From UBA9620 sp965220695 (GTDB taxonomy: Bacteria; Acidobacteriota; Vicinamibacteria; Vicinamibacterales; UBA8438): a stretch of DNA of 64,000 nucleotides. Of this stretch, positions 8,008 to 16,360 are shown piece after piece (position 1 is the stretch's first letter; every line of letters begins with the position of its first letter). The notes beneath the pieces were generated by a model. It was not told the DNA's origin. It did no database searches and saw nothing but the letters and a program-made list of their open reading frames with translations. The position numbers and the translations under genes were made by a program. The stretch covers positions 806,001 through 870,000 of the forward strand of contig OZ244838.1 in NCBI GenBank assembly GCA_965220695.1, written 5' to 3'.

Positions 8008-8784
8008 TCAGACGCCGGTCGCCAGTCGCGCGTAGACGTCACCCGAGCGTCGCCGGGCGTGGGGCGACTCGAGCGCGGCGACCAGCGCCTCGCCGGTCAT
8101 CCATTCCTCTGCCATCAGTTCGAAGGTTTCGCCCGGCGACCAGTTGAAGCGGTAGGCGGCCAGTGCACCGAGCCGCAGGACGCACCGCCGGGCGTAGTCC
8201 AGGGCGCCGGGCAGATACTCGAACGAGAGTGCGCGCACCGGATGACTCAGGCCGGCGAGGACGTCCGGTTCGCCCCCCTCCACGTCAATCTTGATGAACA
8301 CCGGCTGGCCGAAGCGGGCAATCAGCGCATCGAGGGTTACGATCTCCACGTCGAGCCTGCGATTCCAGTCCACGCTCGCGAACGCCGGGTCGCCGGCCCG
8401 CGCATCACGCCACTCCGCGGTCAGGGTGGTCATGGTGGGCGTGCGGTCGCTGACCGCGATCGATCCGCTCCCGGTGCGGCTGCCGACGGCCGCCTCGACG
8501 ATCTCCACCGCGGTCGATCGACCGAACAGGGTGCGCAGCACACGGGCGCAGTCCGGCTGCGGCTCGATGGCGACGACCCGGCAGCCGATGGCCGCCAGTG
8601 CGCGGGTGCGGTTCCCGACGTGGGCGCCCAGATCGAACACCAGCTCGCCCGGTGCGGCGAAGTCGGCGTAGAGCCGCCGCAGCCGGCGCTGCCGGAGCGG
8701 AATGCCATGATAGACGACGACGGAGCGCAGCAGCCCAAGGGCGCGGTCGGTCACTCTCATGCGGGTCACGCGGTCTCGATCCAT
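8008..8784 (-). CDS. FkbM-family methyltransferase
   Basis: A 258-residue protein with the FkbM signature: LVFDLGAHVGNRTRALAAIG near residues 48-67, VVAIEPQPDCARVL, and FIKIDVEGGEPDVLAGL near 165-181. FkbM proteins O-methylate sugars and polyketides. It sits just upstream (same strand) of the previous methyltransferase and lies between the pterin-like cluster and the glycan cluster, so a sugar hydroxyl is a plausible target. An internal ATG at 8760 (MRVTDRALG) is an alternative start; neither has an obvious ribosome binding site. Confidence 0.82.
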   Translation of the reverse strand: MDRDRVTRMRVTDRALGLLRSVVVYHGIPLRQRRLRRLYADFAAPGELVFDLGAHVGNRTRALAAIGCRVVAIEPQPDCARVLRTLFGRSTAVEIVEAAVGSRTGSGSIAVSDRTPTMTTLTAEWRDARAGDPAFASVDWNRRLDVEIVTLDALIARFGQPVFIKIDVEGGEPDVLAGLSHPVRALSFEYLPGALDYARRCVLRLGALAAYRFNWSPGETFELMAEEWMTGEALVAALESPHARRRSGDVYARLATGV

Positions 8785-9001
8785 ATCGTGCGGCGGCGGA
8801 CCGGACCCGGTTACAATGCTGAAACGCGGCGGCCGGCGCCCCGCGGCGCGGGCCCGGCGCCACGCGCGGTTGTATCACAGGCCGCGGGCCATGGTTCGCG
8901 CACGTGGCGCCAGCCGTGCGTGGCAAGACCCCGCGGTGAACCGGGAACTGGTTCGTCGCGATGCCGTGCACGGCCGGTGCAAGGCGCGGCGAGGACGTCT
9001 C
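8785..9001. other. intergenic region, divergent promoters expected
   Basis: About 217 bp between the FkbM gene (minus) and the DoxX gene (plus). I see no gene, terminator or clear repeat here. It must contain promoters for both directions, but no confident -35/-10 pair stands out. Confidence 0.3.
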
Positions 9002-9457
9002 ATGAACAGGTATCTGACAGATCGGCCCTCCGGCGGCGGCGGCGGCGGCATGCGGCTGCTGTCACTGGCGATGGGGGTGTTCCTCGTCTGCATGGGGATC
9101 GGCAAGCTGGATTGGCTGACCGACAGCGGACTTCTGACGGCGGAGCTGCAGGGGTGGTGGGGATCCGCGCCGGCGGTCAGCCGCTGGTATATCGACAACT
9201 TGGCGATCCCGGGCGCGCCGGTGTTCGCCCGGCTCGTTCCGTTCGGCGAACTCACGGCCGGCGCCGCCCTGCTCGCCGGATGCCGAGTGCGGCTCGCGGC
9301 CGGGGTCGCGCTGCTGATGATCCTGAATTTCCACTTCACGATGGGCATTTTGTTCCAGACGGCGTATCTGACGAACGGGTACGGCCTTCCAGTGGTGGGC
9401 GCTCTGGGCGCGCTGGCGCTCGCGCCGAAACGGATGCCGTTCTGCATCGAGTGGTAG
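9002..9457 (+). CDS. DoxX-family membrane protein
   Basis: A 151-residue protein starting at the ATG at 9002; a longer in-frame extension upstream looks non-coding. After a polar, glycine-rich N-terminus it has four predicted membrane helices, roughly at residues 17-38, 75-95, 98-118 and 124-142. The layout RLLSLAMGVFLVCMGIGKL plus LVPFGELTAGAALLAG matches DoxX/DoxD-like proteins, which are quinone-related or of unknown membrane function. It ends 28 bp before the sulfatase-fold gene on the same strand and may share its transcript. Confidence 0.75.
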   Translation: MNRYLTDRPSGGGGGGMRLLSLAMGVFLVCMGIGKLDWLTDSGLLTAELQGWWGSAPAVSRWYIDNLAIPGAPVFARLVPFGELTAGAALLAGCRVRLAAGVALLMILNFHFTMGILFQTAYLTNGYGLPVVGALGALALAPKRMPFCIEW

Positions 9458-9485
9458 TCCGCGGCGTGGAGAAGGGACGCAGCGA

Positions 9486-11117
9486 GTGCGCATCACTCCC
9501 GGTCCACGGTTGATGACGGGGGCGCGCTGGGGCGTCCTGGCGGCCGCGGTCATCGTGTTGAACGTGTCGCTCACGTTCGCCAACGTCTGGCCCACGCTCG
9601 GGGTGCGGCCCAGTGGGGAGGTGTCGGTCGAACTGGCGCTGTGCGTGGCCGGCCTGATCATCGTCGGCCGGCGCTGGCACGGTCCCTCGCGGGCGGCGCT
9701 GGGATGGCTGGCTGTCGGCTGGCTCCTGCTCGTGGCTGGACGCTACGTCGAGGTCACCACCGCCTCGCTCTACGGTCGTGACGTCAATCTGTACTGGGAC
9801 CTGCGGCACGTGCCCGCGGTCGGCGCCATGTTCACGTCCGTGGCCGATCCGTGGCTGGCGGCGGGCGCCGGCGCCGGACTGGTGCTGGGCGCCGTCGCCT
9901 CGTTTCTGGTCACACGGTGGGCGCTCGGCGCCCTCGCCGACGCGGCCCGCGTCCGTTCCTCCCAGTGGGTCCTGGGAGGCCTGGCGGGCGTCGTGCTGCT
10001 GCTGAGCGTCGTGCAGCCGCCGCAGGGCCGTGCGCCCTGGGGACCGCGGGTGGCGCGCCCCGTGACGGCCGCATACGCCCGCGAGCTGGGTGAGCTGACC
10101 TACGAGCTGAGCGGCGCGGGGGTGCGGGATCTGGGACCGGCGCCGGTGCTGCGCTCGGATCTGGCGCGGGTGCGCGGCGCCGATGTCTTCGTGGTCTTTC
10201 TCGAGAGCTATGGCGCGGTGAGCTGGGAACGTCCCGAGTTGGCCGCGCCGCTGGCGGAGATGCGCGCGCGGTTGAGCGCCGATATTGCCGCGACCGGCCG
10301 CGCGGTCGCCTCGGCCTTCGTCGAGTCCACGACGTTCGGGGGCGAGTCCTGGCTCGCGCACATCAGTCTGCTGTCGGGCACCGAGGTGCGTGACCCGGCG
10401 ACCAACGTGCGGTTGATGGCGCAGGAGCGGGACACGCTGGTGAAGCTCTTCGGCCGGCAGGGCTATCGCACCGTGGCCATCATGCCCGGGATGCTGGTGC
10501 CCTGGCCGGAAGGCGCGTTCTACGGCTTCGACGAGATCTACGACCATGCGCGGCTCGACTACCGCGGCCCGCCGTTCGGCTGGTGGAGCATCAACGACCA
10601 GTACGCGCTGGCTCGGGTCGATGCGTCCGAGATCGCCCCTTCGGAGCGCCGGCCGGCGTTCCTGTTCTTCAGCACGATCACGACCCACGCGCCATTCGTG
10701 CCGACCCCGCCCTATCAGGCGGATTGGGCACGACTGTTGACCGACCAGCCGTATGACTCCGAGTCGCTCGACGAGGCCTGGTCGGCCTGGCCGGACTGGA
10801 TGAACCTGGGGCCGAGCTACGTCACGGCGTTGAGCTACGCCTTCGCGAACATCGGCGGGTACCTCCGGTTGCGGGCGGACCGCGACCTCGTGATGGTGCT
10901 GGTCGGCGACCATCAGCCGCCGGCGCTCGTCAGTGGCGCGGGGGCGTCCTGGGAGGTCCCCGTGCATGTCGTCGCGAGTCGGCCCGCGGTGTTGGATCGG
11001 CTGATCACGCAGCACGGGTTCGTGGACGGCTTGCAGCCCACGGGGCCGGTGGTGGCCCGGATGCACACCCTGCTGCCAGTGTTGCTCGACGCCTTCGGTG
11101 AGACGAAAGGACCCTGA
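9486..11117 (+). CDS. membrane-anchored sulfatase / LTA-synthase-superfamily protein
   Basis: A 543-residue protein starting at GTG. Residues 1-190 contain four to five membrane helices; the rest is a periplasmic alkaline-phosphatase-superfamily domain with VFVVFLESYGAV (first metal ligand region), FGGESWLAHISLLSGT (nucleophile region, Ser/Thr), and MVLVGDHQPP (metal-binding Asp-His). This architecture resembles lipoteichoic-acid synthases and phosphoethanolamine transferases of Gram-negative bacteria. It probably transfers or hydrolyses a phosphate or sulfate ester on an envelope glycan. Its stop overlaps the next start by one nucleotide. Confidence 0.8.
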   Translation: MRITPGPRLMTGARWGVLAAAVIVLNVSLTFANVWPTLGVRPSGEVSVELALCVAGLIIVGRRWHGPSRAALGWLAVGWLLLVAGRYVEVTTASLYGRDVNLYWDLRHVPAVGAMFTSVADPWLAAGAGAGLVLGAVASFLVTRWALGALADAARVRSSQWVLGGLAGVVLLLSVVQPPQGRAPWGPRVARPVTAAYARELGELTYELSGAGVRDLGPAPVLRSDLARVRGADVFVVFLESYGAVSWERPELAAPLAEMRARLSADIAATGRAVASAFVESTTFGGESWLAHISLLSGTEVRDPATNVRLMAQERDTLVKLFGRQGYRTVAIMPGMLVPWPEGAFYGFDEIYDHARLDYRGPPFGWWSINDQYALARVDASEIAPSERRPAFLFFSTITTHAPFVPTPPYQADWARLLTDQPYDSESLDEAWSAWPDWMNLGPSYVTALSYAFANIGGYLRLRADRDLVMVLVGDHQPPALVSGAGASWEVPVHVVASRPAVLDRLITQHGFVDGLQPTGPVVARMHTLLPVLLDAFGETKGP

Positions 11118-11992
11118 TGCGCATGTGTCGGATGGTCGCGGCGGCCGCAGTCGTGCTGGGGGCGCTGGCGCCGTGGTCCGCCTCGGCGCAGGTGTCGATC
11201 GACGTGATGACCTTCAACATCCGGACCGCGAACGGCCGGGATGGCGAGAACTCGTGGCCGCAGCGCAAGGAGCTGGTCGTCGAGACGATCGAGCGGTTCG
11301 CACCCCAGGTGATCGGGCTGCAGGAGGCGCTCGACGAGCAGATCGAGTATCTGGACGCCATGCTCCCCGACTATCGCTGGCTGGGCATCGATCGCGGCCT
11401 GAACGGCGGGGTCGGGCTGAGCGAGTACACGCCGATCTTCTACCGCTACGGCGAGCTGAGCCCGGTGGCGTCGGGCAACTTCTGGCTGACGTCCACACCG
11501 GACACCCCGCCCCGGCCGCGTACCGACGCCAGGCGCCGCCGCGGCGGCGGGCGCATCGTGACCTGGGCGCGATTCCAACATCGGGCCAGCGGTCGCCAGG
11601 TGCATGTGTTCAATACGCACTTCACGCTGCGCCGCGGGCAGTCCCAGATCGACTCGGCCGAGCTGGTCGCGGGGCGGGTCGCCGCGTTGCCCGCCGGCTC
11701 GGCGGTGGTCGTGCTGGGCGATTTCAACAACAACGCCGAGGAGAGCGAGACCTGGCGCACGGCCACGGCACAGGGGCTGCGGGATGCGTGGGTGCAGGCG
11801 GACGTGCGCAGCGGGCCGGTCGCCACCTACGGTGACTTCGGGCCGCCGGACGACGCGTTGAGCGAGCGTGTCGACTGGATCCTCGTGGGTGGCCCGATCG
11901 CCGTGCGTTCAGCGGAAACCGTTGTCCACAACGACCGCGGGCGGTACCCCTCCGATCACTATCCCGTCACCGCGCGCCTCGACATTCGGTGA
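11117..11992 (+). CDS. secreted endonuclease/exonuclease/phosphatase-family hydrolase
   Basis: A 291-residue protein with a signal peptide ending near ASAQ (residue 27). The EEP fold is clear: VMTFNIRTANGRDGENSW, then PQVIGLQEALDEQIEYL with the metal-binding Glu, LGDFNNNAEE in the middle, and the terminal SDHYPVTARL with the catalytic Asp-His. Such exported proteins act as phosphodiesterases, for example sphingomyelinase-like or DNase-like. It overlaps the sulfatase-fold gene by 1 nt (TGATG), so a joint role in phospholipid or glycan-phosphate turnover is likely but not proven. Confidence 0.83.
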   Translation: MRMCRMVAAAAVVLGALAPWSASAQVSIDVMTFNIRTANGRDGENSWPQRKELVVETIERFAPQVIGLQEALDEQIEYLDAMLPDYRWLGIDRGLNGGVGLSEYTPIFYRYGELSPVASGNFWLTSTPDTPPRPRTDARRRRGGGRIVTWARFQHRASGRQVHVFNTHFTLRRGQSQIDSAELVAGRVAALPAGSAVVVLGDFNNNAEESETWRTATAQGLRDAWVQADVRSGPVATYGDFGPPDDALSERVDWILVGGPIAVRSAETVVHNDRGRYPSDHYPVTARLDIR

Positions 11993-12044
11993 TCCGACCG
12001 GCGCCGGCTGGGCCGTGCGGGCGCCTCGGCCTCGTCTGACCCGC

Positions 12045-13349
12045 TCAGGGCGGCGTGGCGCCGGTCCCGGTCCACCGCGCCGTGTCCCACGGTCTGCCAG
12101 CGTGATAGCGCGGCGGGGCGTCGAGCAACACCCGCCGCCGCCGCAGCTCCGTGTACCGACGGCCGAACATGGCCGGCGCGAGGCGCCCGGTCAGGTCGGT
12201 GTCCAGCGTGACCGACGCCGGCAGGTAGCGGCGGCAGCCGCCGAACTCGGCTTCGTACCCGGGGCTGGGAAACGCCAGGGTCAGGACGGTGGCGCCGCCG
12301 CGCCGGTGTTCGACCGCGTAGAGCGGATTGACGATCAACTCGCCGCTGACGTCGGCCGGCGCCGGCGCGGGCCGGCATGCGAACAGATCGGCGCGCGGCG
12401 ACGCCACCAGGGTCAGCGACGCCTCGTCGCCGATCTCGTCGTCGGAGCGGGGGCGGGACAGATCGACGACACCTTCCAGGACCCCGTCGAACAGCCGGCG
12501 GTCACTGAACAGCCGCGGCTGGCGGCCGGCGAAGAGATCGCCATACGCGGCGGGACTCAGCGGGTCGCCGGCCGCGATGTTCTCGCCGCGCGCGTTGTGC
12601 AGGTGCGGGAGCACCAGGGTGCCGTCGCCCCGGCTGACCCGCAGCATCTCGTCCGCACACAACCGTTTGTGCCAGATATACGGGAAGGCGTCCATCAGCA
12701 CGGCCAGCGAGAAGAGATCCCGGGTGAACGGCAGCGGCGCCTCCGCGCTGCAGCACACGGCGGCGCAGCCGGGGGCGGTGAAATGCTTGGCGATCCACAG
12801 TTTCCAGAAGTACAGATCGGCGACCACCGTCAGCCGCGGTGCGGCCTCGCTGCCGCCGAGTCCGCCGAGCATGTACGCCACGTGGCCGAGTCCGCCGCAC
12901 AGGTCGAGGATCGGCCCGGCGCGGCCTGCATCGCCGCGTGACAACGCATGCATGACCGCTTCGGCGGTGAGGAACGTCGGGTCGGAGAAACGATACAGGA
13001 AGTACGCGCCTTCGGCGTCCGGACTCAGCAGCTCGAGCGCCGCCTGACAGGTCGCGGTCGGGTCGGCGGCCAGCGCGCGAAACCGGTCGGCCCGATCCGC
13101 TGGCAGCTCGAGCAGCAGCCGCAGCGCGTCGTCCGGTCGTCCGGCCTCGAGGGCGTGCATCGCCCGTCGCGTCGGCTCGTCGGCAATCAGGACCGGAATC
13201 CCGGCGACGATCGGAAACGCGCAGCACTCGCAGCCGAGCACCCCGGACACGATGCGTCCCTCGGCCTGGACCGTGGCGCCGGTGTCCACCAGCAGCAGCC
13301 GGGTGCCGCAGAAGGGGCAGCGCAAGTGCGGCAGCAGTGCGGGGTCCAT
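12045..13349 (-). CDS. methyltransferase-like protein with N-terminal Trm112-type zinc ribbon
   Basis: A 434-residue protein. Residues 8-50 form a Trm112-like zinc ribbon (LRCPFCGTRL ... LGCECCAFPIVAGIPVLI). A class I methyltransferase fold follows with PILDLCGGLGHVAYMLGGLG near residue 145. The remaining ~200 residues are unassigned. It is the last gene of the minus-strand glycan operon, starting 4 nt after the PIG-L stop. A methyltransferase with an internal zinc ribbon in this place may modify a sugar or the glycan carrier; the substrate is unknown. Confidence 0.75.
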   Translation of the reverse strand: MDPALLPHLRCPFCGTRLLLVDTGATVQAEGRIVSGVLGCECCAFPIVAGIPVLIADEPTRRAMHALEAGRPDDALRLLLELPADRADRFRALAADPTATCQAALELLSPDAEGAYFLYRFSDPTFLTAEAVMHALSRGDAGRAGPILDLCGGLGHVAYMLGGLGGSEAAPRLTVVADLYFWKLWIAKHFTAPGCAAVCCSAEAPLPFTRDLFSLAVLMDAFPYIWHKRLCADEMLRVSRGDGTLVLPHLHNARGENIAAGDPLSPAAYGDLFAGRQPRLFSDRRLFDGVLEGVVDLSRPRSDDEIGDEASLTLVASPRADLFACRPAPAPADVSGELIVNPLYAVEHRRGGATVLTLAFPSPGYEAEFGGCRRYLPASVTLDTDLTGRLAPAMFGRRYTELRRRRVLLDAPPRYHAGRPWDTARWTGTGATPP

Positions 13350-13353
13350 GGCG

Positions 13354-14205
13354 TCAGTCGTTCATGGGCGGACGCAATGGCGTGTCCGGATCCGCGCCGA
13401 GCCGATCGAGAAGCGTCTCGCCCCGGGCGCCGACCTCGGCCCGGCGGTAGTGCTCGGCGCCGAGCAGGCGCGGCGCGGAATCGGTCGTCACGAGCGCCAG
13501 GGCGTCCTCCCGGAGCTGGCTGCGATGACACTTGATCGCCCGCAGCTTGCGGCCGGCGAAGGCGCCGGTGTCCAGGACCAGCGACGGCGCCGGCGCGCAG
13601 GCGCCGAGAGCGTCCGGATCGCTGACGCCGAGCACGGCGCGCGGTGGCGCGGTATGGCTGCGCGCCGCCGCGTCGCGGGCGTGGTCGGCGACGGCGCGCA
13701 TGGCGCCCGGCGGCATCGTGACGTAGTAGAGCGCCGGCGGCGCGCTGGTGCGGGCGGCCACCGCGGCCGTGGTGCGCTCGTGCACGGCGATGTGGTCTGG
13801 ATGCCAGTAGAGTCCGTCCGCGTCGAAGGTGACCACCACATCGGCCGCCACGCGGTCGATGACCCGCGCGATGTCGGACGCCAGCAGGTCCGGGTCGGTC
13901 CAGGGCAGCATGCCGTCAGCATGACCGAGCAGCGTGACGTGGCCGATGCCGAGGATCGCGGCGGCGTCCTGCAGCTCCCGTGCGCGGATTGCCGCGAGTC
14001 GCGCCGCGCGGCGGTCGCCGTCGGCGCCAGGCGCACCCTGAGCCCCCAGTTCGCCACGCGTCAGGCAGAGCAACGAGGTGCGCAGGCCGAGCGCCGACCA
14101 CCACGCGAGGAGCCCGCCGCAGGCGAGCGCCTCGTCGTCGGGATGCGCGAACACCGCGAGCAGCGAGGGGCCGGTCGCCGCGGGCCGCTGACCCGGCGTC
14201 GTCAT
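13354..14205 (-). CDS. PIG-L family (LmbE-type) deacetylase
   Basis: A 283-residue protein starting at the ATG at 14205. The zinc-binding signature AHPDDEALACGG lies near residues 19-30, and FDADGLYWHPDHIAVH near 150-165 provides the third ligand. Family members are zinc-dependent N-deacetylases of GlcNAc-containing substrates such as GlcNAc-PI, GlcNAc-inositol or BshB substrates. Overlap of 4 nt (ATGA) with the upstream glycosyltransferase argues that it de-N-acetylates the glycan built by this operon. The long in-frame extension upstream is a shadow of the glycosyltransferase gene. Confidence 0.87.
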   Translation of the reverse strand: MTTPGQRPAATGPSLLAVFAHPDDEALACGGLLAWWSALGLRTSLLCLTRGELGAQGAPGADGDRRAARLAAIRARELQDAAAILGIGHVTLLGHADGMLPWTDPDLLASDIARVIDRVAADVVVTFDADGLYWHPDHIAVHERTTAAVAARTSAPPALYYVTMPPGAMRAVADHARDAAARSHTAPPRAVLGVSDPDALGACAPAPSLVLDTGAFAGRKLRAIKCHRSQLREDALALVTTDSAPRLLGAEHYRRAEVGARGETLLDRLGADPDTPLRPPMND

Positions 14206-15242
14206 GCGCTGCTCCCGCGCCGCGCGGCCAGTCGGCGGTACGCCCGGACGTGGGCGTCGACCATCCGCTTCACCCCGAAACGATCCACGGCGCGCGCCCG
14301 GACCCGCGCGCGATCGAGCGCCTCGACCGCCGGGAGTCCATCGATGAGCGCATCGAGCGTCTCCCACACGCGCCCGGTCACCCCGTCGTCGACGAGTTCC
14401 GGCGCCGCGCCGCGGTCCAGCGCCGCCACCGGCGTGCCGCAGGCCATCGCTTCCGCCAGCACGAGTCCGAACGATTCCGCCTCCTGCACCGGATAGAGGA
14501 GGGCCCGGGCGCCGCCGAGCAGTGTGGATTTCCCGGCGGCGTCGACCTCGCCGGCATAGGCGATCCGGCGGCCGTCGACATGGGGCGCGACGTTGGCGCG
14601 GTAGTAGTCGTTCTCGGCGGCGGCCAGCACCAGGCGCCGGCCGCTGCGTCTGGACACCTCGATCGCCTCCAGGACACCCTTCCCGGCGGTGAACCTGCCC
14701 AGGAACAGCAGGTAGTCCTCGGGGTCGGGACGAAACACCAGCCGCGCCGTGTCGACCGCGTGATGGATGGTGGCCGTGACGCGCAACCCTGTCAGATGCG
14801 CCGCCTGCGCGGCGGAGACGGCGACGAACGGCGCCTCCGGGTACCGCGACCACAGCCGCACTTCGCTGGCCGACGGCGTGTAGTGCAGGGTCTGCAGCAG
14901 CGGCGTCGTCGTGAGCCGGGAGTACGCCAGCGCCAGCGGCGTGTATTCGGCCTGGTAGTGGATGACGTCGAAGCGGTCCGCGCGCTCGACCGCCGCCGCC
15001 AGATTGAACAGCTCGCACAGCTCCCACGGCCAGAGCGCCGGATCGTCGTGATACCCGCGGTCGCAGGTCGCGTGCAACGCCGCAGTCGTCGTCGAGTCCG
15101 CGGTCCCGAACAACGTGACGTCGTGCCCCCGCATCACCAGCCCTTCGGTCAGCAGTGCGGTGACCGTCTCGACGGAGCCGGACCGTGCGGGCGGCACGGA
15201 CTGCGCGACTGGCGCCACCATGGCGATGCGCAGGCGGCTCAT
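14202..15242 (-). CDS. GT4-family glycosyltransferase
   Basis: A 346-residue GT-B enzyme starting at ATG 15242 (MSRLRIAMVAPVAQSVPP). The GSVETVTALLTEGLVMRGH acceptor-side motif is typical of GT4. The donor half has LFLGRFTAGKGVLEAIE near residue 190 and EAESFGLVLAEAMACGTPV near residue 270. It overlaps the genes on both sides by 4 nt, as expected in a tightly coupled operon with an ABC exporter and a GH-GT2 fusion. It probably adds one sugar to a lipid- or protein-linked acceptor. Confidence 0.87.
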   Translation of the reverse strand: MSRLRIAMVAPVAQSVPPARSGSVETVTALLTEGLVMRGHDVTLFGTADSTTTAALHATCDRGYHDDPALWPWELCELFNLAAAVERADRFDVIHYQAEYTPLALAYSRLTTTPLLQTLHYTPSASEVRLWSRYPEAPFVAVSAAQAAHLTGLRVTATIHHAVDTARLVFRPDPEDYLLFLGRFTAGKGVLEAIEVSRRSGRRLVLAAAENDYYRANVAPHVDGRRIAYAGEVDAAGKSTLLGGARALLYPVQEAESFGLVLAEAMACGTPVAALDRGAAPELVDDGVTGRVWETLDALIDGLPAVEALDRARVRARAVDRFGVKRMVDAHVRAYRRLAARRGSSA

Positions 15243-16360
15243 CCACTGGCCTCGTCGAGGAGCCGGGGCAACACCCGGGCGGCCGAGAAGTGTTCCTCCG
15301 CGATCTGGCGCGCGGCGCGGGCATGAGCCGGATACTCGTCTTCCATGCGCGCCAGGGCCTCGACCGCGTCCTCGGTCGTCGAGAACGGGAACAGGCCGGC
15401 GCCGGAGGGCAGATGGGCGCTCCAGCCGGTGTCCTGCACCACCGCGGGGCGGCCGGCGGCCAGATAGCATGCGGTCCGGTCGCTGAACCACCCGGATCGA
15501 TGCGCGACATACGCCTGCTTGGCGACCCCGAACTCGCTCTTCGAACCCTGGATGAAGTCGCGGTAGTCCCAGGGCGATCGCGAGATGCTCAGCGCGTCGA
15601 CCGGGTGCCATCCGTGGTCGCGCAGAAGGGTGTGCGGCCCGTTCACGGCCAGTCGAAAACGGCTGGGGGTCCGTGAGGGGAGGTCGAGGAACTTCACGAA
15701 CTCGCGGTCCTTGTTGCCGTTGACGTCGGCGAAGCTCTCGGTCCTCCAGGTCATGACGGTCGTCACCCGGGCGCCGGCGGGCGGCGCGCCGGCGCGCCAG
15801 AGCGGTGTCACCACCGGCTGCCAGGTCGGGTGCCAGGTGAACTCGCCGGTCGGCACGTCGCAGGCCGCGGCGCCGATGTTGGCGCCGAACGTGAAGAGGC
15901 GGTCGAAGCCGCGGAAGAACTCCACATACCAGCGCTCGCCTTTCGCGATGGCCAGTTGCGTGAACACCGGGTCCGAGTCGATGAACACCTTCCTCGGGAT
16001 CCGGCGGTACTCATCCCGCCAGAACCAGCACCCGCCCGACAGATCGATGAACAGATCGGCGCCGGCGCAATACGCCCGCAGCGCCTCCCGCGTCAGTCCG
16101 TGCCAGGTGTCGTCGTAGTTCACGAAACACCAGCGGTCGCCGAGCTCGAACGGTTCGAGCGCGGCATGGATATAGCGGGTGCCGTAGGACGGGTCGGTCG
16201 AGATCGCGTCGCGGTCGGCGTCGTAGACGCATTCGCCAGTGTCCTCAAGATACAGCACCTCGTGGCCCAGCTCCCGCAGTCCCAGCAGGTACATCAGCGA
16301 GCACCAGGTCACGCCGCCGTAAGGATGGCGCCCGATGATGCCGGCCAGCAGGATTCTCAC
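15239..16360 (-). CDS. glycosyltransferase-like protein (spore-maturation CgeB/GT-B type)
   Basis: I chose GTG 16360 (first residues VRILLAGIIGRHPYGG), giving 373 residues; in-frame codons further upstream belong to the ABC gene. It has a GT-B layout: an N-terminal Rossmann-like half and a C-terminal half with GSKSEFGVAKQAYVAHRSG and DRTACYLAAGRPAVVQDTG, a pattern seen in CgeB-like glycosyltransferases. An unusually aromatic central part (GGCWFWRDEYRR) may shape the acceptor site. It overlaps both neighbours by 4 nt. Donor and acceptor are unknown. Confidence 0.7.
   Translation of the reverse strand: MRILLAGIIGRHPYGGVTWCSLMYLLGLRELGHEVLYLEDTGECVYDADRDAISTDPSYGTRYIHAALEPFELGDRWCFVNYDDTWHGLTREALRAYCAGADLFIDLSGGCWFWRDEYRRIPRKVFIDSDPVFTQLAIAKGERWYVEFFRGFDRLFTFGANIGAAACDVPTGEFTWHPTWQPVVTPLWRAGAPPAGARVTTVMTWRTESFADVNGNKDREFVKFLDLPSRTPSRFRLAVNGPHTLLRDHGWHPVDALSISRSPWDYRDFIQGSKSEFGVAKQAYVAHRSGWFSDRTACYLAAGRPAVVQDTGWSAHLPSGAGLFPFSTTEDAVEALARMEDEYPAHARAARQIAEEHFSAARVLPRLLDEASG

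Noticed and set aside
7204..9513. 769-codon plus-strand frame opposite two methyltransferase genes
   Set aside because: Low-complexity translation without motifs, overlapping genuine genes on the other strand and the DoxX gene in another frame.
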